Positions 56,161 to 64,000 of a DNA stretch of 64,000 bases are shown piece after piece. This stretch comes from Paenibacillus sp. OVF10 (GTDB lineage Bacteria; Bacillota; Bacilli; Paenibacillales; Paenibacillaceae). The DNA lies in contig CP094668.1 in assembly GCA_022836915.1 (NCBI GenBank), positions 7,179,272 to 7,243,271 on the forward strand, in the 5' to 3' direction. The position numbers were made by a program, and so were the translations under genes. The notes under the pieces are model-generated. The model was given only the letters and a program-made list of their open reading frames with translations, searched no databases and was not told the origin of the DNA. The number at the start of each line of letters is the position of its first letter. Position 1 is the first letter of the stretch.

Positions 56161-57635
56161 TTGGTCTCATTACGCCGCCAATCTTCAGACCGCAAATCTT
56201 CACGCGGCAAATTTCCATACATACGCACAGGAATCGTCCTATTAGTCCTATGGCTCATCGCCGTCATGCTCTATCAGACCTACAAACCATTACCAACGGG
56301 CATTTCCTACGAAAGTCCGGAGTATCGTGTAGATCAAGTCGAGTTCCTGCATGACCTCACATATCCTTCCTCCGACGGACAGATGGAGCACGAACAGCAG
56401 ATTTTCCAGCGCATGATGCAAATTGTGGAGGAAGCAGAGCAGTTTGTCCTGGTGGATATGTTCCTGTTCAATAATTATCAGCACAAGGGACAGAACTTTC
56501 CTCCCGTGAGTACTGAATTCACCAAAGCGCTGGTCGCCAAAAAAATCAACATCCTGATATGGACATCTGGTTTATTACAGATGAAGTAAATACCAACTAT
56601 AACTCAGCACCCAATCCGTTGCTGGAACAAATGAAACAGGCAGGCATTCATGTGGTCATCACGGATGTGGACCCTTTGCGTGATTCAACTCCAGTATACT
56701 CTGCGGTCTGGCGGACCTTCTTCCAATGGTTTGGCCAATCTGGAGATGGCTGGATCAAAAACCTGATGGCCACCGATGGTCCAGATGTAACTGTACGTTC
56801 CTATCTCAAGCTGCTCAATGTGAAGGCCAATCATCGCAAAGTTGTTGTTAGTGAGAAGAAGGCCATTGTCTCTTCTGGCAATATTCATGATGCGAGTGCC
56901 TACCACTCGAACATTGCATTTGAAGTAACAGGTCCAATCATTGGCGATATTCTTCAGTCAGAGCAAGCGGTTCTCGACATCTCAGGCGGAGGTCAGGTTC
57001 CTGCCTACACAGCCCCTTCCACGAATACAAACACGGGAGATATACGAATACGCTATTTAACGGAAGGCAAAGTGAATGACGCTGTACTCCATGAGATCAA
57101 TCAGGCTGGCAAAGGTGACACCTTATGGATGGGCATGTTCTATGTGGCCTCTCCAAAAGTATTGGAAGCCCTGCTGGAAGCCGCAAAACGAGGAACCGAG
57201 ATCCGGCTTGTACTTGATCCAAATGAAAATGCCTTTGGTCAGGAAAAGATCGGCATTCCGAACCGTCCTGTCGCTGCTGAATTGCATGATAAATCCGACG
57301 GTAAAATTCAGATCCGCTGGTATAACACCACCAAGGAGCAATACCATACCAAGATGATCTATCTTGCCAAAGCAACCGGTGATCATATTGTCCTGGGAGG
57401 TTCAACTAATTTCACACCCCGAAACATGAATGACTACAATTTGGAGAATGATTTATGGATTGCTGCTCCTCCAGACAATAAGTTCACGCTTGATATCGCG
57501 AATTATTTCGAGCGTATTTGGAATAATGATGATGCGGAGTTTACGCTAAACCTGGATGAGTTTCAGGAGAAGACTACGTTTTTGAAAGGTATCCTATATA
57601 AGCTGCAGCTGATTCTGGGTCTTACGACCTTTTGA
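56161..57635 (+). CDS. Phospholipase D-like membrane protein, with an apparent 1-base deletion
   Basis: 491 residues if repaired. Start TTG at 56161, 7 bases after AAGGGGAG; the frame is open further upstream but overlaps the regulator start. One membrane helix (about 21-40) precedes two PLD domains: NHRKVVVSEKKAIVSSGNIHD and YHTKMIYL with HIVLGGSTNFTPRNMND (HxK and GS/N elements). Cardiolipin-synthase-like or nuclease function is possible; substrate unknown. The frame breaks at A run 56539-56545 (A7, expected A8), repaired to AKKNQHPDMDIWFITDEV. Divergent from the CarH-type gene with a short shared region. Confidence 0.85.
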
Positions 57636-57658
57636 TCAAAAACCACATTCATACCTGT

Positions 57659-57698
57659 TATATCCGCCTGTACTCTACTGTGCAGGCGGATATTTTCA
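57659..57698 (+). terminator. Rho-independent terminator after the phospholipase D-like gene
   Basis: ATATCCGCCTG / CAGGCGGATAT stem followed by TTTTCATCTT on the plus strand. Confidence 0.85.
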
Positions 57699-57734
57699 TC
57701 TTGACAGGCGATGTGAAGTGTGAAAATATAATTA

Positions 57735-57750
57735 CCTAACGACCGTTAGG
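57735..57750 (+). promoter_or_regulatory. TetR operator candidate upstream of the TetR-SMR operon
   Basis: CCTAACGACCGTTAGG is a near-perfect dyad (CTAACG/CGTTAG) lying 11 bases before the TetR start and overlapping the ribosome site AGGAAGG. An upstream TTGACA (57702-57707) with an AT-rich -10 region fits a sigma A promoter. Autoregulation by the adjacent TetR is inferred. Confidence 0.65.
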
Positions 57751-57761
57751 AAGGTGATTGA

Positions 57762-58384
57762 ATGACTGCACAATCCATTCGGGATGCTGCCCTATTCCAT
57801 TTTGCGAGAGATGGCTATGAGGGAGCTTCTCTGAGAGCTATTGCTGATGAAGTCGGGATTAAAAAACCGTCCATATATGCACATTTTAGCTGCAAGGATG
57901 ACTTGTTTTTGCACACTCTGGCCTTTGCTTTTCACGAGGTAAAACGGCACACACTGGAATATTTCCGCGATCATGCGGATCTGCCATTGGAGCAGAGGCT
58001 GAAAGGCTTGTTGATCTGGTTCGAACAAGAATACAATGCCCATGCTTCGGCTCGATTGATGTTGCGTAATTGTTTTTACCCACCCTTTCTCTGTATGGCG
58101 AAGTGATGGATCAGGTGTATCCGTTTATCGATGGCATGGAACGTGCACTGAATCGTCTGCTGCAACGGGCAATGCGTAATGGAGATATACCGCCCCTTCC
58201 CGCGGAACAAGCCGCCATTGCATTTATGACGTTCCTCGACGGCATTACCGTGGAAATTATCTATGGAAGCTCACGTCGGTACAAGAGACGGTTGGAAGCA
58301 TCCTGGCCTGTCTTTTGGCATGGCATTCATCATTTGAACGAAGAGGCACAAAGCGTTGTGCCGAAAGGAGATTTAACAACATGA
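57762..58384 (+). CDS. TetR-family transcriptional regulator, with an apparent 1-base deletion
   Basis: 207 residues if repaired. N-terminal HTH: FARDGYEGASLRAIADEVGIKKPSIYAHF (about 14-42). The ligand domain includes FDGITVEIIYGSSRRYKRRL-like helices. The frame breaks at T run 58086-58088 (expected T4), giving CFYPPFSLYGEVMDQVYPFI when repaired. The end overlaps the first SMR gene (ATGA), so it most likely controls this drug/cation efflux pair. Confidence 0.88.
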
Positions 58385-58722
58385 ACCGCAACTGGTTATA
58401 TGTATTTATCGGTGGAATTATTGAGATTGTCTGGGTAAGCGGGCTGAAACATGCCTCGAATGCCTGGGAGTGGACTTTAACGGGGATTGCCATCGTGATC
58501 AGCTTTGGACTGATCATTGCCGCTTCCAAAAGGTTGCCTGTAGGTACGGTGTATGCCGTCTTTACGGGAATTGGTACGGCGGGTACCGTCCTTACGGAAA
58601 TGGTACTGTTTGGTGAGCCATTCCGCTTGGCCAAAGTATTGCTCATCGGGCTGCTGCTCTGCGGCGTAATTGGACTGAAGCTGGTTACGGATCAGCAAGA
58701 AGCCAAAGGAGGTGCAGTATAA
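58381..58722 (+). CDS. Small multidrug resistance (SMR) transporter subunit 1
   Basis: 113 residues, four membrane helices. WLYVFIGGIIEIVWVSGLKHA carries the conserved membrane Glu (about residue 14); LPVGTVYAVFTGIGTAGTVL is the SMR signature. Overlaps both the TetR end and the next gene (TAATG). Paired SMR genes of the YkkC/YkkD type usually form heterodimers exporting guanidinium compounds or cationic drugs; a guanidine riboswitch was not recognised, and control seems to be by TetR instead. Confidence 0.9.
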   Translation: MNRNWLYVFIGGIIEIVWVSGLKHASNAWEWTLTGIAIVISFGLIIAASKRLPVGTVYAVFTGIGTAGTVLTEMVLFGEPFRLAKVLLIGLLLCGVIGLKLVTDQQEAKGGAV

Positions 58723-59036
58723 TGGCTTGGATGGCAATTGTAGGTGCAGGGATATGTGAAATTTTCGGCGTAATCGGTATTAATGGTGCTTCCACCAAGA
58801 AAGGATGGCCATACATCGTACTTATGCTGGTGTCGTTTGTGTTCAGCTTCTCGCTGTTGTCCTACGCCATGACGTCCATTCCCATGGGCACAGCGTATGC
58901 CGTGTGGACGGGGATCGGGACGGTCGGCAGTACGTTAACAGGCATGTTCCTGTTCGGTGAACGGAAAGAAGCGAAGCGTATCCTGTTTATCGCGATGATT
59001 TTGGTGGCAGCCGTTGGTCTGAAACTGATCACATAA
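58722..59036 (+). CDS. Small multidrug resistance (SMR) transporter subunit 2
   Basis: 104 residues, four membrane helices, with Glu in AIVGAGICEIFGVIGINGAS and the signature SIPMGTAYAVWTGIGTVGSTL. Its start codon overlaps the stop of subunit 1. Similarity to YkkD-type partners suggests a heteromeric pump; substrate not determinable. Confidence 0.9.
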   Translation: MAWMAIVGAGICEIFGVIGINGASTKKGWPYIVLMLVSFVFSFSLLSYAMTSIPMGTAYAVWTGIGTVGSTLTGMFLFGERKEAKRILFIAMILVAAVGLKLIT

Positions 59037-59066
59037 CGGAACAACTGAATTACACTTTATATCTCC

Positions 59067-59183
59067 GATTGCAGTACCACTTTCCGATCGCTGTTATCCC
59101 CAGATTTCTTTGATTCCCTTTAAAGAGGGATAAATCTGGTGATAAAGGCGAACACTTCGTTTCTTCAAGTTGGTTCTGCAATC
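59067..59183 (+). repeat. Dispersed palindromic element, copy 6
   Basis: CGATCGCTGTTATCCCCAGATTT and AAATCTGGTGATAAAGGCGAACAC form the core; the inner hairpin is TCCCTTTAAAGAGGGA; the arms GATTGCAGTACCACTT and AAGTTGGTTCTGCAATC pair over about 16 bases. Closest to copy 4. It lies downstream of the SMR genes in the gene-free stretch 59037-59336. Confidence 0.8.
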
Positions 59184-59237
59184 TACGTTATCGTGTAATT
59201 CTTAGCCTCCATTATGATATCTATTAAATTCTGTAAT

Positions 59238-59275
59238 ATAAAAAGACGACTTCGATCAGGAAGTCGTCTTTTTTG
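59238..59275 (+). terminator. Rho-independent terminator downstream of the SMR genes
   Basis: AAAAGACGACTTC / GAAGTCGTCTTTT perfect stem with loop GATCAG and T6 on the plus strand; also A-rich upstream, so possibly bidirectional. Confidence 0.88.
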
Positions 59276-59336
59276 GGATATGATATAAATAGGGAACCTC
59301 TCTACAATCTGCTACGTAAGAAAGGATGTCGTAATC

Positions 59337-59468
59337 ATGAAAAAATTATTGGCACGGATAGGTTCTTATACAGGGTATACCCTTCTAATCGGCATAGCCC
59401 TCTTCTATCTCATCGCTTTTGTCGCCATTATTATACTCGCCTTGTACGCCTTTGCCGGAGTAAACTAA
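59337..59468 (+). CDS. Small single-pass membrane protein
   Basis: 43 residues: MKKLLARIGSYTGYTLLIG then a long hydrophobic stretch ending LYAFAGVN. AAAGGATG lies 8 bases before the ATG. Codon use is ordinary and the ribosome site is good, so it is probably expressed. I do not recognise a family; short membrane peptides of this kind are common near efflux genes and stress loci. Confidence 0.55.
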   Translation: MKKLLARIGSYTGYTLLIGIALFYLIAFVAIIILALYAFAGVN

Positions 59469-59588
59469 CTTATCCATTCTTAATACCTTATCCATAACGT
59501 ACATACAAGCTACACCTTGTTACTTGCCGTCTCTACTTTCATTTGATCAACCTCTTTTCTCCGCTCTAATTTTCCAATTTACTCCCAT

Positions 59589-59638
59589 TTGAATTCCTTC
59601 AACCAGATCGTTTATACTAAGTTTGACCCTAGAGTCAA
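59589..59638 (+). promoter_or_regulatory. Promoter and operator of the TetR-RND unit
   Basis: TTGAAT (59589-59594), 18 bases, TATACT (59613-59618), then the dyad TTGACCCTAGAGTCAA (59623-59638) at the expected transcription start. The dyad has one mismatched pair. Its place is ideal for repression by the TetR encoded just downstream. Confidence 0.65.
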
Positions 59639-59681
59639 TTCAAGAACTCATAAGTTCCCTGATGAGGTGAAAGTATCGTTA

Positions 59682-60625
59682 ATGAACCCTATACATGAGA
59701 TGAATGAGAAGAAAAACTCATCATTACTACAGCACTCAAGCTATTCTCGGAAAAAGGCAGTGCCGCAACCTCCATGCAGGAGATTGCAGAGATATGCGGG
59801 ATGTCTAAGGAAGCCTTTACCTTATATTCAACCAAAGAGGAATTGGAAGACAGCACGATGGAGTACTGCTTATTTACGCTCATAGACGAACTATCCCAGA
59901 TCGAACATGAAGCTGACCTTACTCCGAGAGAACGTTCACACAAACAGATTGAGACACTGCTGGGCCATGTGTCCGAGCTAAAGGAATTTTTGCGTGTACA
60001 GATGCAAAGCATGATGATGAATGATGAGCCACATCGCAAGGAAAAATGCAGCCCGCAGCATAAAGATCTGGAGATCCTTACCCTACACGGTTTCAAGGAC
60101 AAACTGGAAGATATGTACGGACCGGAGATTGAACCCTATACGATAGATCTTATTTTGCTCATACAGGGTATGTTCCTCTCCTACGTTAAGATCTGGTTTA
60201 CCGAAATGCCTTCCCTTACCGTCTCCAAAATGGCAACCAATATGCTGCAAATGATTGATTATGCAGCTTACGGATTGCTCGATCAGCGCCCTGCGCCTTT
60301 GATTTTGTTGGAAGACTGGCCCGCATGGAATAGTGATCCAAACACAGACTCCACTGTGATGCGTCATCCCATTCACATCATCAAGCAAATGCAGGATATC
60401 GCTGGTTCCGAACTGCCCGCAGGGCAAACAAAGAATGATGTGCTCGAAACTATCGCCATTCTCAGACAGGAGATGATGGAATTCACGCCTCGGCGTGCCA
60501 TCATTCTCGGTATGATGCACAATTTGGAGAGCGTATCTGCCATCAAACCTTTGCACTCTGAGCTTAAGCACAGTCTGGATGCCAAGTATAGCCGGTTTAT
60601 CCAGGCTGACTCGTCACACATATAA
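59682..60625 (+). CDS. TetR-family regulator of the RND transporter, with an apparent 1-base deletion
   Basis: About 314 residues if repaired, longer than a typical TetR (about 200). Repairing A run 59712-59716 (A5, expected A6) joins MNEKKKLIITTALKLFSEKG to SAATSMQEIAEICGMSKEAF, the complete HTH. The C-terminal extension (after about residue 215) contains regular charged helices. A GAGGTGA site lies upstream. It precedes the RND gene by 33 bases and has a dyad operator in front, so it probably represses this efflux unit. Confidence 0.87.
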
Positions 60626-60658
60626 ACAGGAGAAACAGAGAGGAGAAGAAACCATCGT

Positions 60659-63600
60659 ATGAAAGGTATTATTAATTTTTCACTGAACAACAAGTTTGCG
60701 ATCTGGATTCTGACAATTATCATCTCTTTTGCAGGTCTGTACAGCGGATTGACGATGAAACAAGAGACAATCCCGAACATCAACGTACCGTTTCTGAATG
60801 TCACTGCCATTGATCCGGGGGCTGCACCGGAGGGAATTGTTGAGGATGTCACGAAGCCGCTGGAAGTAAAACTACGTAATGTAGATGGCGTGAAGACGGT
60901 GACCTCCACTTCCATGGAGAATGCAGCATCCATTACACTCGAATTTGATTATGGAACAGATCTGACCAACGCAACGGCAACCGTTCGTGAGGCACTGAAT
61001 GAAGTTCAATTGCCTGACAGCGTGCAGAAGCCGACCATTTCCAAGTTCAGCATTAACTCTTTCCCGGTTGTATCTCTAAGCCTGTCCGACAAGGACGGTG
61101 GTGACCTGGAGCAATTGACACGATTGGTTGAATCGGATATTCAGCCTGCACTCGAAGATATTGATGGTGTAGCTCAGGTTCAGGTGTCCGGTCAATATGT
61201 AAAAGAAGTTCAATTGAAGTTTGACCAAGCCAAATGGCCGAGCTGGGCCTGACCGAAGATACGGTAAACGGCATCGTTCAAGGTTCATCCATTCGTGTGC
61301 CCCTTGGACTGTTTGAACTGGATAAATCCCAGAAAGCCGTTGTCGTAGATGGAAACATCGTCGACATCGATGATCTGAAAAACCTTGCCATTCCAGTCGT
61401 ACCTGGCGGTGCAGGTGCTTCCGCAGGCAATGGTGCAAGCGCAGCCCCACAAGGCTCTGGAGCACCAACTGGTGAAGCTGGTCAAGGTACAGCTCCTGGC
61501 TCTGCACAAGGAACAGACCAAGCTGCAGAGCAAGCTGCCGGCGGTAATGCCAGTGTAGGGAGTCCTTCAGGCGCTGCCAATGCGCCTGGCATTCCAACTG
61601 TAAAACTAAGTGAAATTGCCAAGATCGAAGTCATCGGTCAAGCGGAATCCATTTCCCGGACAGACGGCAAGGAATCGATCGGTATTTCCGTTGTAAAATC
61701 CAACGATGCCAACACGGTTGATGTCGTTAACGCAGTCAAAGATAAAGCGGAAGAATTGCAGACGCAGTTCAAAAACGCAGATTTGACTGTATTGCTTGAC
61801 CAAGGTAAGCCGATTCAGGACTCGGTGAACACGATGCTGGGCAAAGCCGTATTTGGCGCCTTGTTTGCCATCCTGATCATCCTGCTATTCCTGCGGAATA
61901 TTCGTTCAACCATTATCTCCATTATCTCGATCCCGCTCTCCTTGCTGATGGCATTGACTGCGCTCAATATGATGGATATTACCTTGAACATGATGACGCT
62001 GGGTGCCATGACGGTTGCCATCGGACGTGTTGTCGATGACTCCATCGTTGTTATTGAGAACATCTACCGCAGATTAACACTCAAAGGTGAGAAACTGAAA
62101 GGCCGTGAACTGGTCCGTGAAGCAACTCGCGAGATGTTCATTCCAATTCTTTCTTCCACCATCGTAACAATTGCTGTATTCCTGCCACTGGCATTGGTAA
62201 GCGGTATGGTCGGTGAGTTATTCACACCATTTGCACTGACCATGGTATTTGCTTTGCTGGCATCCCTGATCGTTGCCATAACTATCGTGCCAATGCTTGC
62301 GCATACCCTGTTCCGTAAAGGGTTGAAGAACAAACAGAATCACGAAGAAAAACCAGGCAAAATGGCGGAAGGTTACAAACGCCTGCTGAACTGGACACTG
62401 TCTCACAAACTCATCACGGTCAGTATTGCAGTGATCCTGCTGGTCGGCAGTTTATTCCTGTACCCGTTCATCGGTGCAAGCTTCTTGCCGGAACAACAAG
62501 ATAAATATGTGACCATTACGTACAGCCCACAAACAGGAGCTTTGCGTGAAGATGTCGAAAAAGAAGCACTCGTTGCCGAGAAGTGGTTGCTGGAACAACC
62601 GGGTCTGGAGAAAATGCAATATTCCATCGGCGGAAGTAATCCACTGAGCAGTATGGGTGGCGGTGGTTCCAACTCGGCTCTATTCTATATTGAATATAAC
62701 GAAGATACGAAAGACTTTACTCAAGTGAAGGAACAGCTTGTAGAAGGTCTGAAGAAGGAAGTTAGCGTAGGAACCTGGAGTGAGCTTGATATGTCCGGGG
62801 TCTGGGTGGCAGCGGACTGAGCCTCTCCATCTATGGCGATAATGTAGAGCAACTCAAACCTGTATCGGATGAAATTCTGAAACTGGTTGAAGCGGATAAG
62901 GATAATTTTGAAAAAGCAGATACGACACTCGCTGACACCTACGGGCAGTATACGCTCGTTGCAGATCAGGAGAAACTAAGTTCCTTGGGCCTGACTGCAG
63001 GACAACTGGCTATGGCACTGAGCCCGACACGGGAACGTCCTGTGCTCACGGAAGTTGATATCGATAATAAAACGTACAAAGTATATGTAGAGACAGACGA
63101 TAAAACATTCAGCAGTATTGATGAGATTGAGGATGAAACCGTCACTTCACCGCTTGGCATCCAAGTTCCGATCAAAGATGTTGCCAAAGTGGAAGAAGGT
63201 ACGTCCCCGAACTCCATCATGCAAATTGATGGTAAGGTTGTTGTTCAAGTTACAGCCAACATCTTGGCTTCGGATGTAACGAAAGCTTCGAGTAACTTAC
63301 AGGCTGAGATCGACAAACTGGATCTGCCTGATGGCGTTGAAGTGAAGTTCGGCGGTACAACTGAACAGATTAATGATACATTCACTCAACTGGGTCTCGC
63401 CATGCTGGCAGCCATCGCCATTGTATACTTCGTGCTCGTTGTTACATTCGGCGGCGGATTGGCACCATTCGCAATCCTGTTCTCCCTGCCATTTACGGTT
63501 ATCGGTATTATGGTAGGTCTGTTCATCGCTGGTGGTACGCTTGACGTCTCCGCCATGATGGGTGGACTGATGCTCATCGGTATCGTGGTCACCAACGCCA

Positions 63601-63899
63601 TCGTGTTGATCGACCGTGTTATTCACAAGGAAAAAGAGGGTATGCCTACCCGTGAAGCCTTGCTGGAAGCCGGTGCAACTCGTCTGCGTCCAATTCTGAT
63701 GACCGCTCTCGCGACTATCGGTGCACTGTTGCCACTGGTAACGGGTCTCGAAGAGAGTGCCGGTATCATCTCCAAAGGATTGGGAATCACTGTAATCGGC
63801 GGTCTGATCAGCTCCACGCTGCTCACGCTGGTTATCGTACCGATTGTGTATGAGTTCCTGATGAAATTTAAAAGAAAAGAATCGAAGATTAAGAAGTAG
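60659..63899 (+). CDS. RND-family efflux transporter (AcrB/SwrC-like), two apparent 1-base deletions
   Basis: About 1080 residues if repaired, full length for the family. Twelve membrane helices in two halves; GAMTVAIGRVVDDSIVVIENI holds the proton-relay Asp pair, and MLIGIVVTNAIVLIDRV is its second-half counterpart. Breaks: A run 61232-61234 (A3, expected A4, AKMAELGLTED) and G run 62797-62800 (G4, expected G5, GGLGGSGLSLSI). A Gly/Ala/Ser-rich insertion of about 65 residues (about 249-312) interrupts the first extracytoplasmic domain. SwrC-type pumps export surfactants, lipids or drugs; substrate unknown. No membrane-fusion partner is seen in the window. Confidence 0.9.
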
Positions 63900-64000
63900 T
63901 TGATCGTGCTCATGTAACGAATCGAGTACAACTTAAATACAGAGTTTAAGCTCTAAGCTCTCGCCCCTTAGCCCATATTGGAATGATTGAATTCCGATGT

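Noticed and set aside
57636..57761. Guanidine (ykkC) riboswitch upstream of the TetR-SMR operon
   Set aside because: The 126-base gap is occupied by a terminator, promoter and TetR dyad; no ykkC motif was seen.
1..64000. rRNA and tRNA genes
   Set aside because: Looked for typical tRNA ends and rRNA landmarks in the intergenic stretches; none recognised by eye.

Overview
The window reads as chromosomal DNA of a low-to-mid-GC, endospore-forming, flagellated Firmicute, most likely a Paenibacillus. Gene order from fabZ through flhP, flhO, mbl, spoIIID, spoIIQ, spoIID and murA to the atp operon, then upp, glyA, ywlG, ywlE, mntP, sua5, spoIIR, prmC and prfA, follows the Bacillus subtilis ywp-ywk region. 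Two tandem SEDS genes, a CsaB/TagA cell-wall module and the protein sequences point to Paenibacillus rather than Bacillus. No rRNA, tRNA, CRISPR or phage structural genes were recognised.

Layout. 1-4.4 kb: secondary cell-wall polymer module (tagO start, tagA, csaB, a DUF5693 membrane protein). 4.6-16.8 kb: pgcA, fabZ, an EpuA-like peptide, two flagellar rod/hook-type genes, mbl, sporulation genes, murA and a DUF1146 protein. 17.4-24.8 kb: complete F1Fo ATP synthase operon with atpI and atpZ. 25-38.9 kb: wecB, upp, glyA, the ywlG-ywlE-mntP-sua5 block, spoIIR, two SEDS proteins, prmC and prfA. 39.4-45 kb: accessory genes, including a nitrilase, ychF, an acetyltransferase, a Spo0E-like phosphatase and an HTH/TPR regulator followed directly by a small exported-peptide gene (an RRNPP-type quorum-sensing candidate). 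45.1-55.9 kb: a C30 carotenoid gene set (three CrtN-type oxidoreductases, CrtM, a CruF-like protein, acyl- and glycosyltransferases, type II IPP isomerase) next to a CarH-type B12-binding MerR regulator. The promoter of this operon carries three tandem 11-bp repeats, as expected for a CarH operator. 56-64 kb: a phospholipase D-like protein, a TetR-SMR pair efflux operon, and a TetR-RND efflux unit.

Three things stand out beyond the genes. (1) Six dispersed intergenic palindromes share a core, while their outer arms differ in sequence but still pair, which suggests a mobile or transcribed structured element. (2) Two copies of a MITE-like element with ends GTTCAAAAAGTC, without transposase, and a 113-bp tandem repeat between flhP and flhO. 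(3) Twenty-four apparent frameshifts in 20 genes, including essential ones (atpD, upp, glyA, prmC). Twenty-one are exactly one missing base in a homopolymer, so most are almost certainly sequencing/assembly errors; products are described as if repaired. All positions and reconstructions were read by eye.
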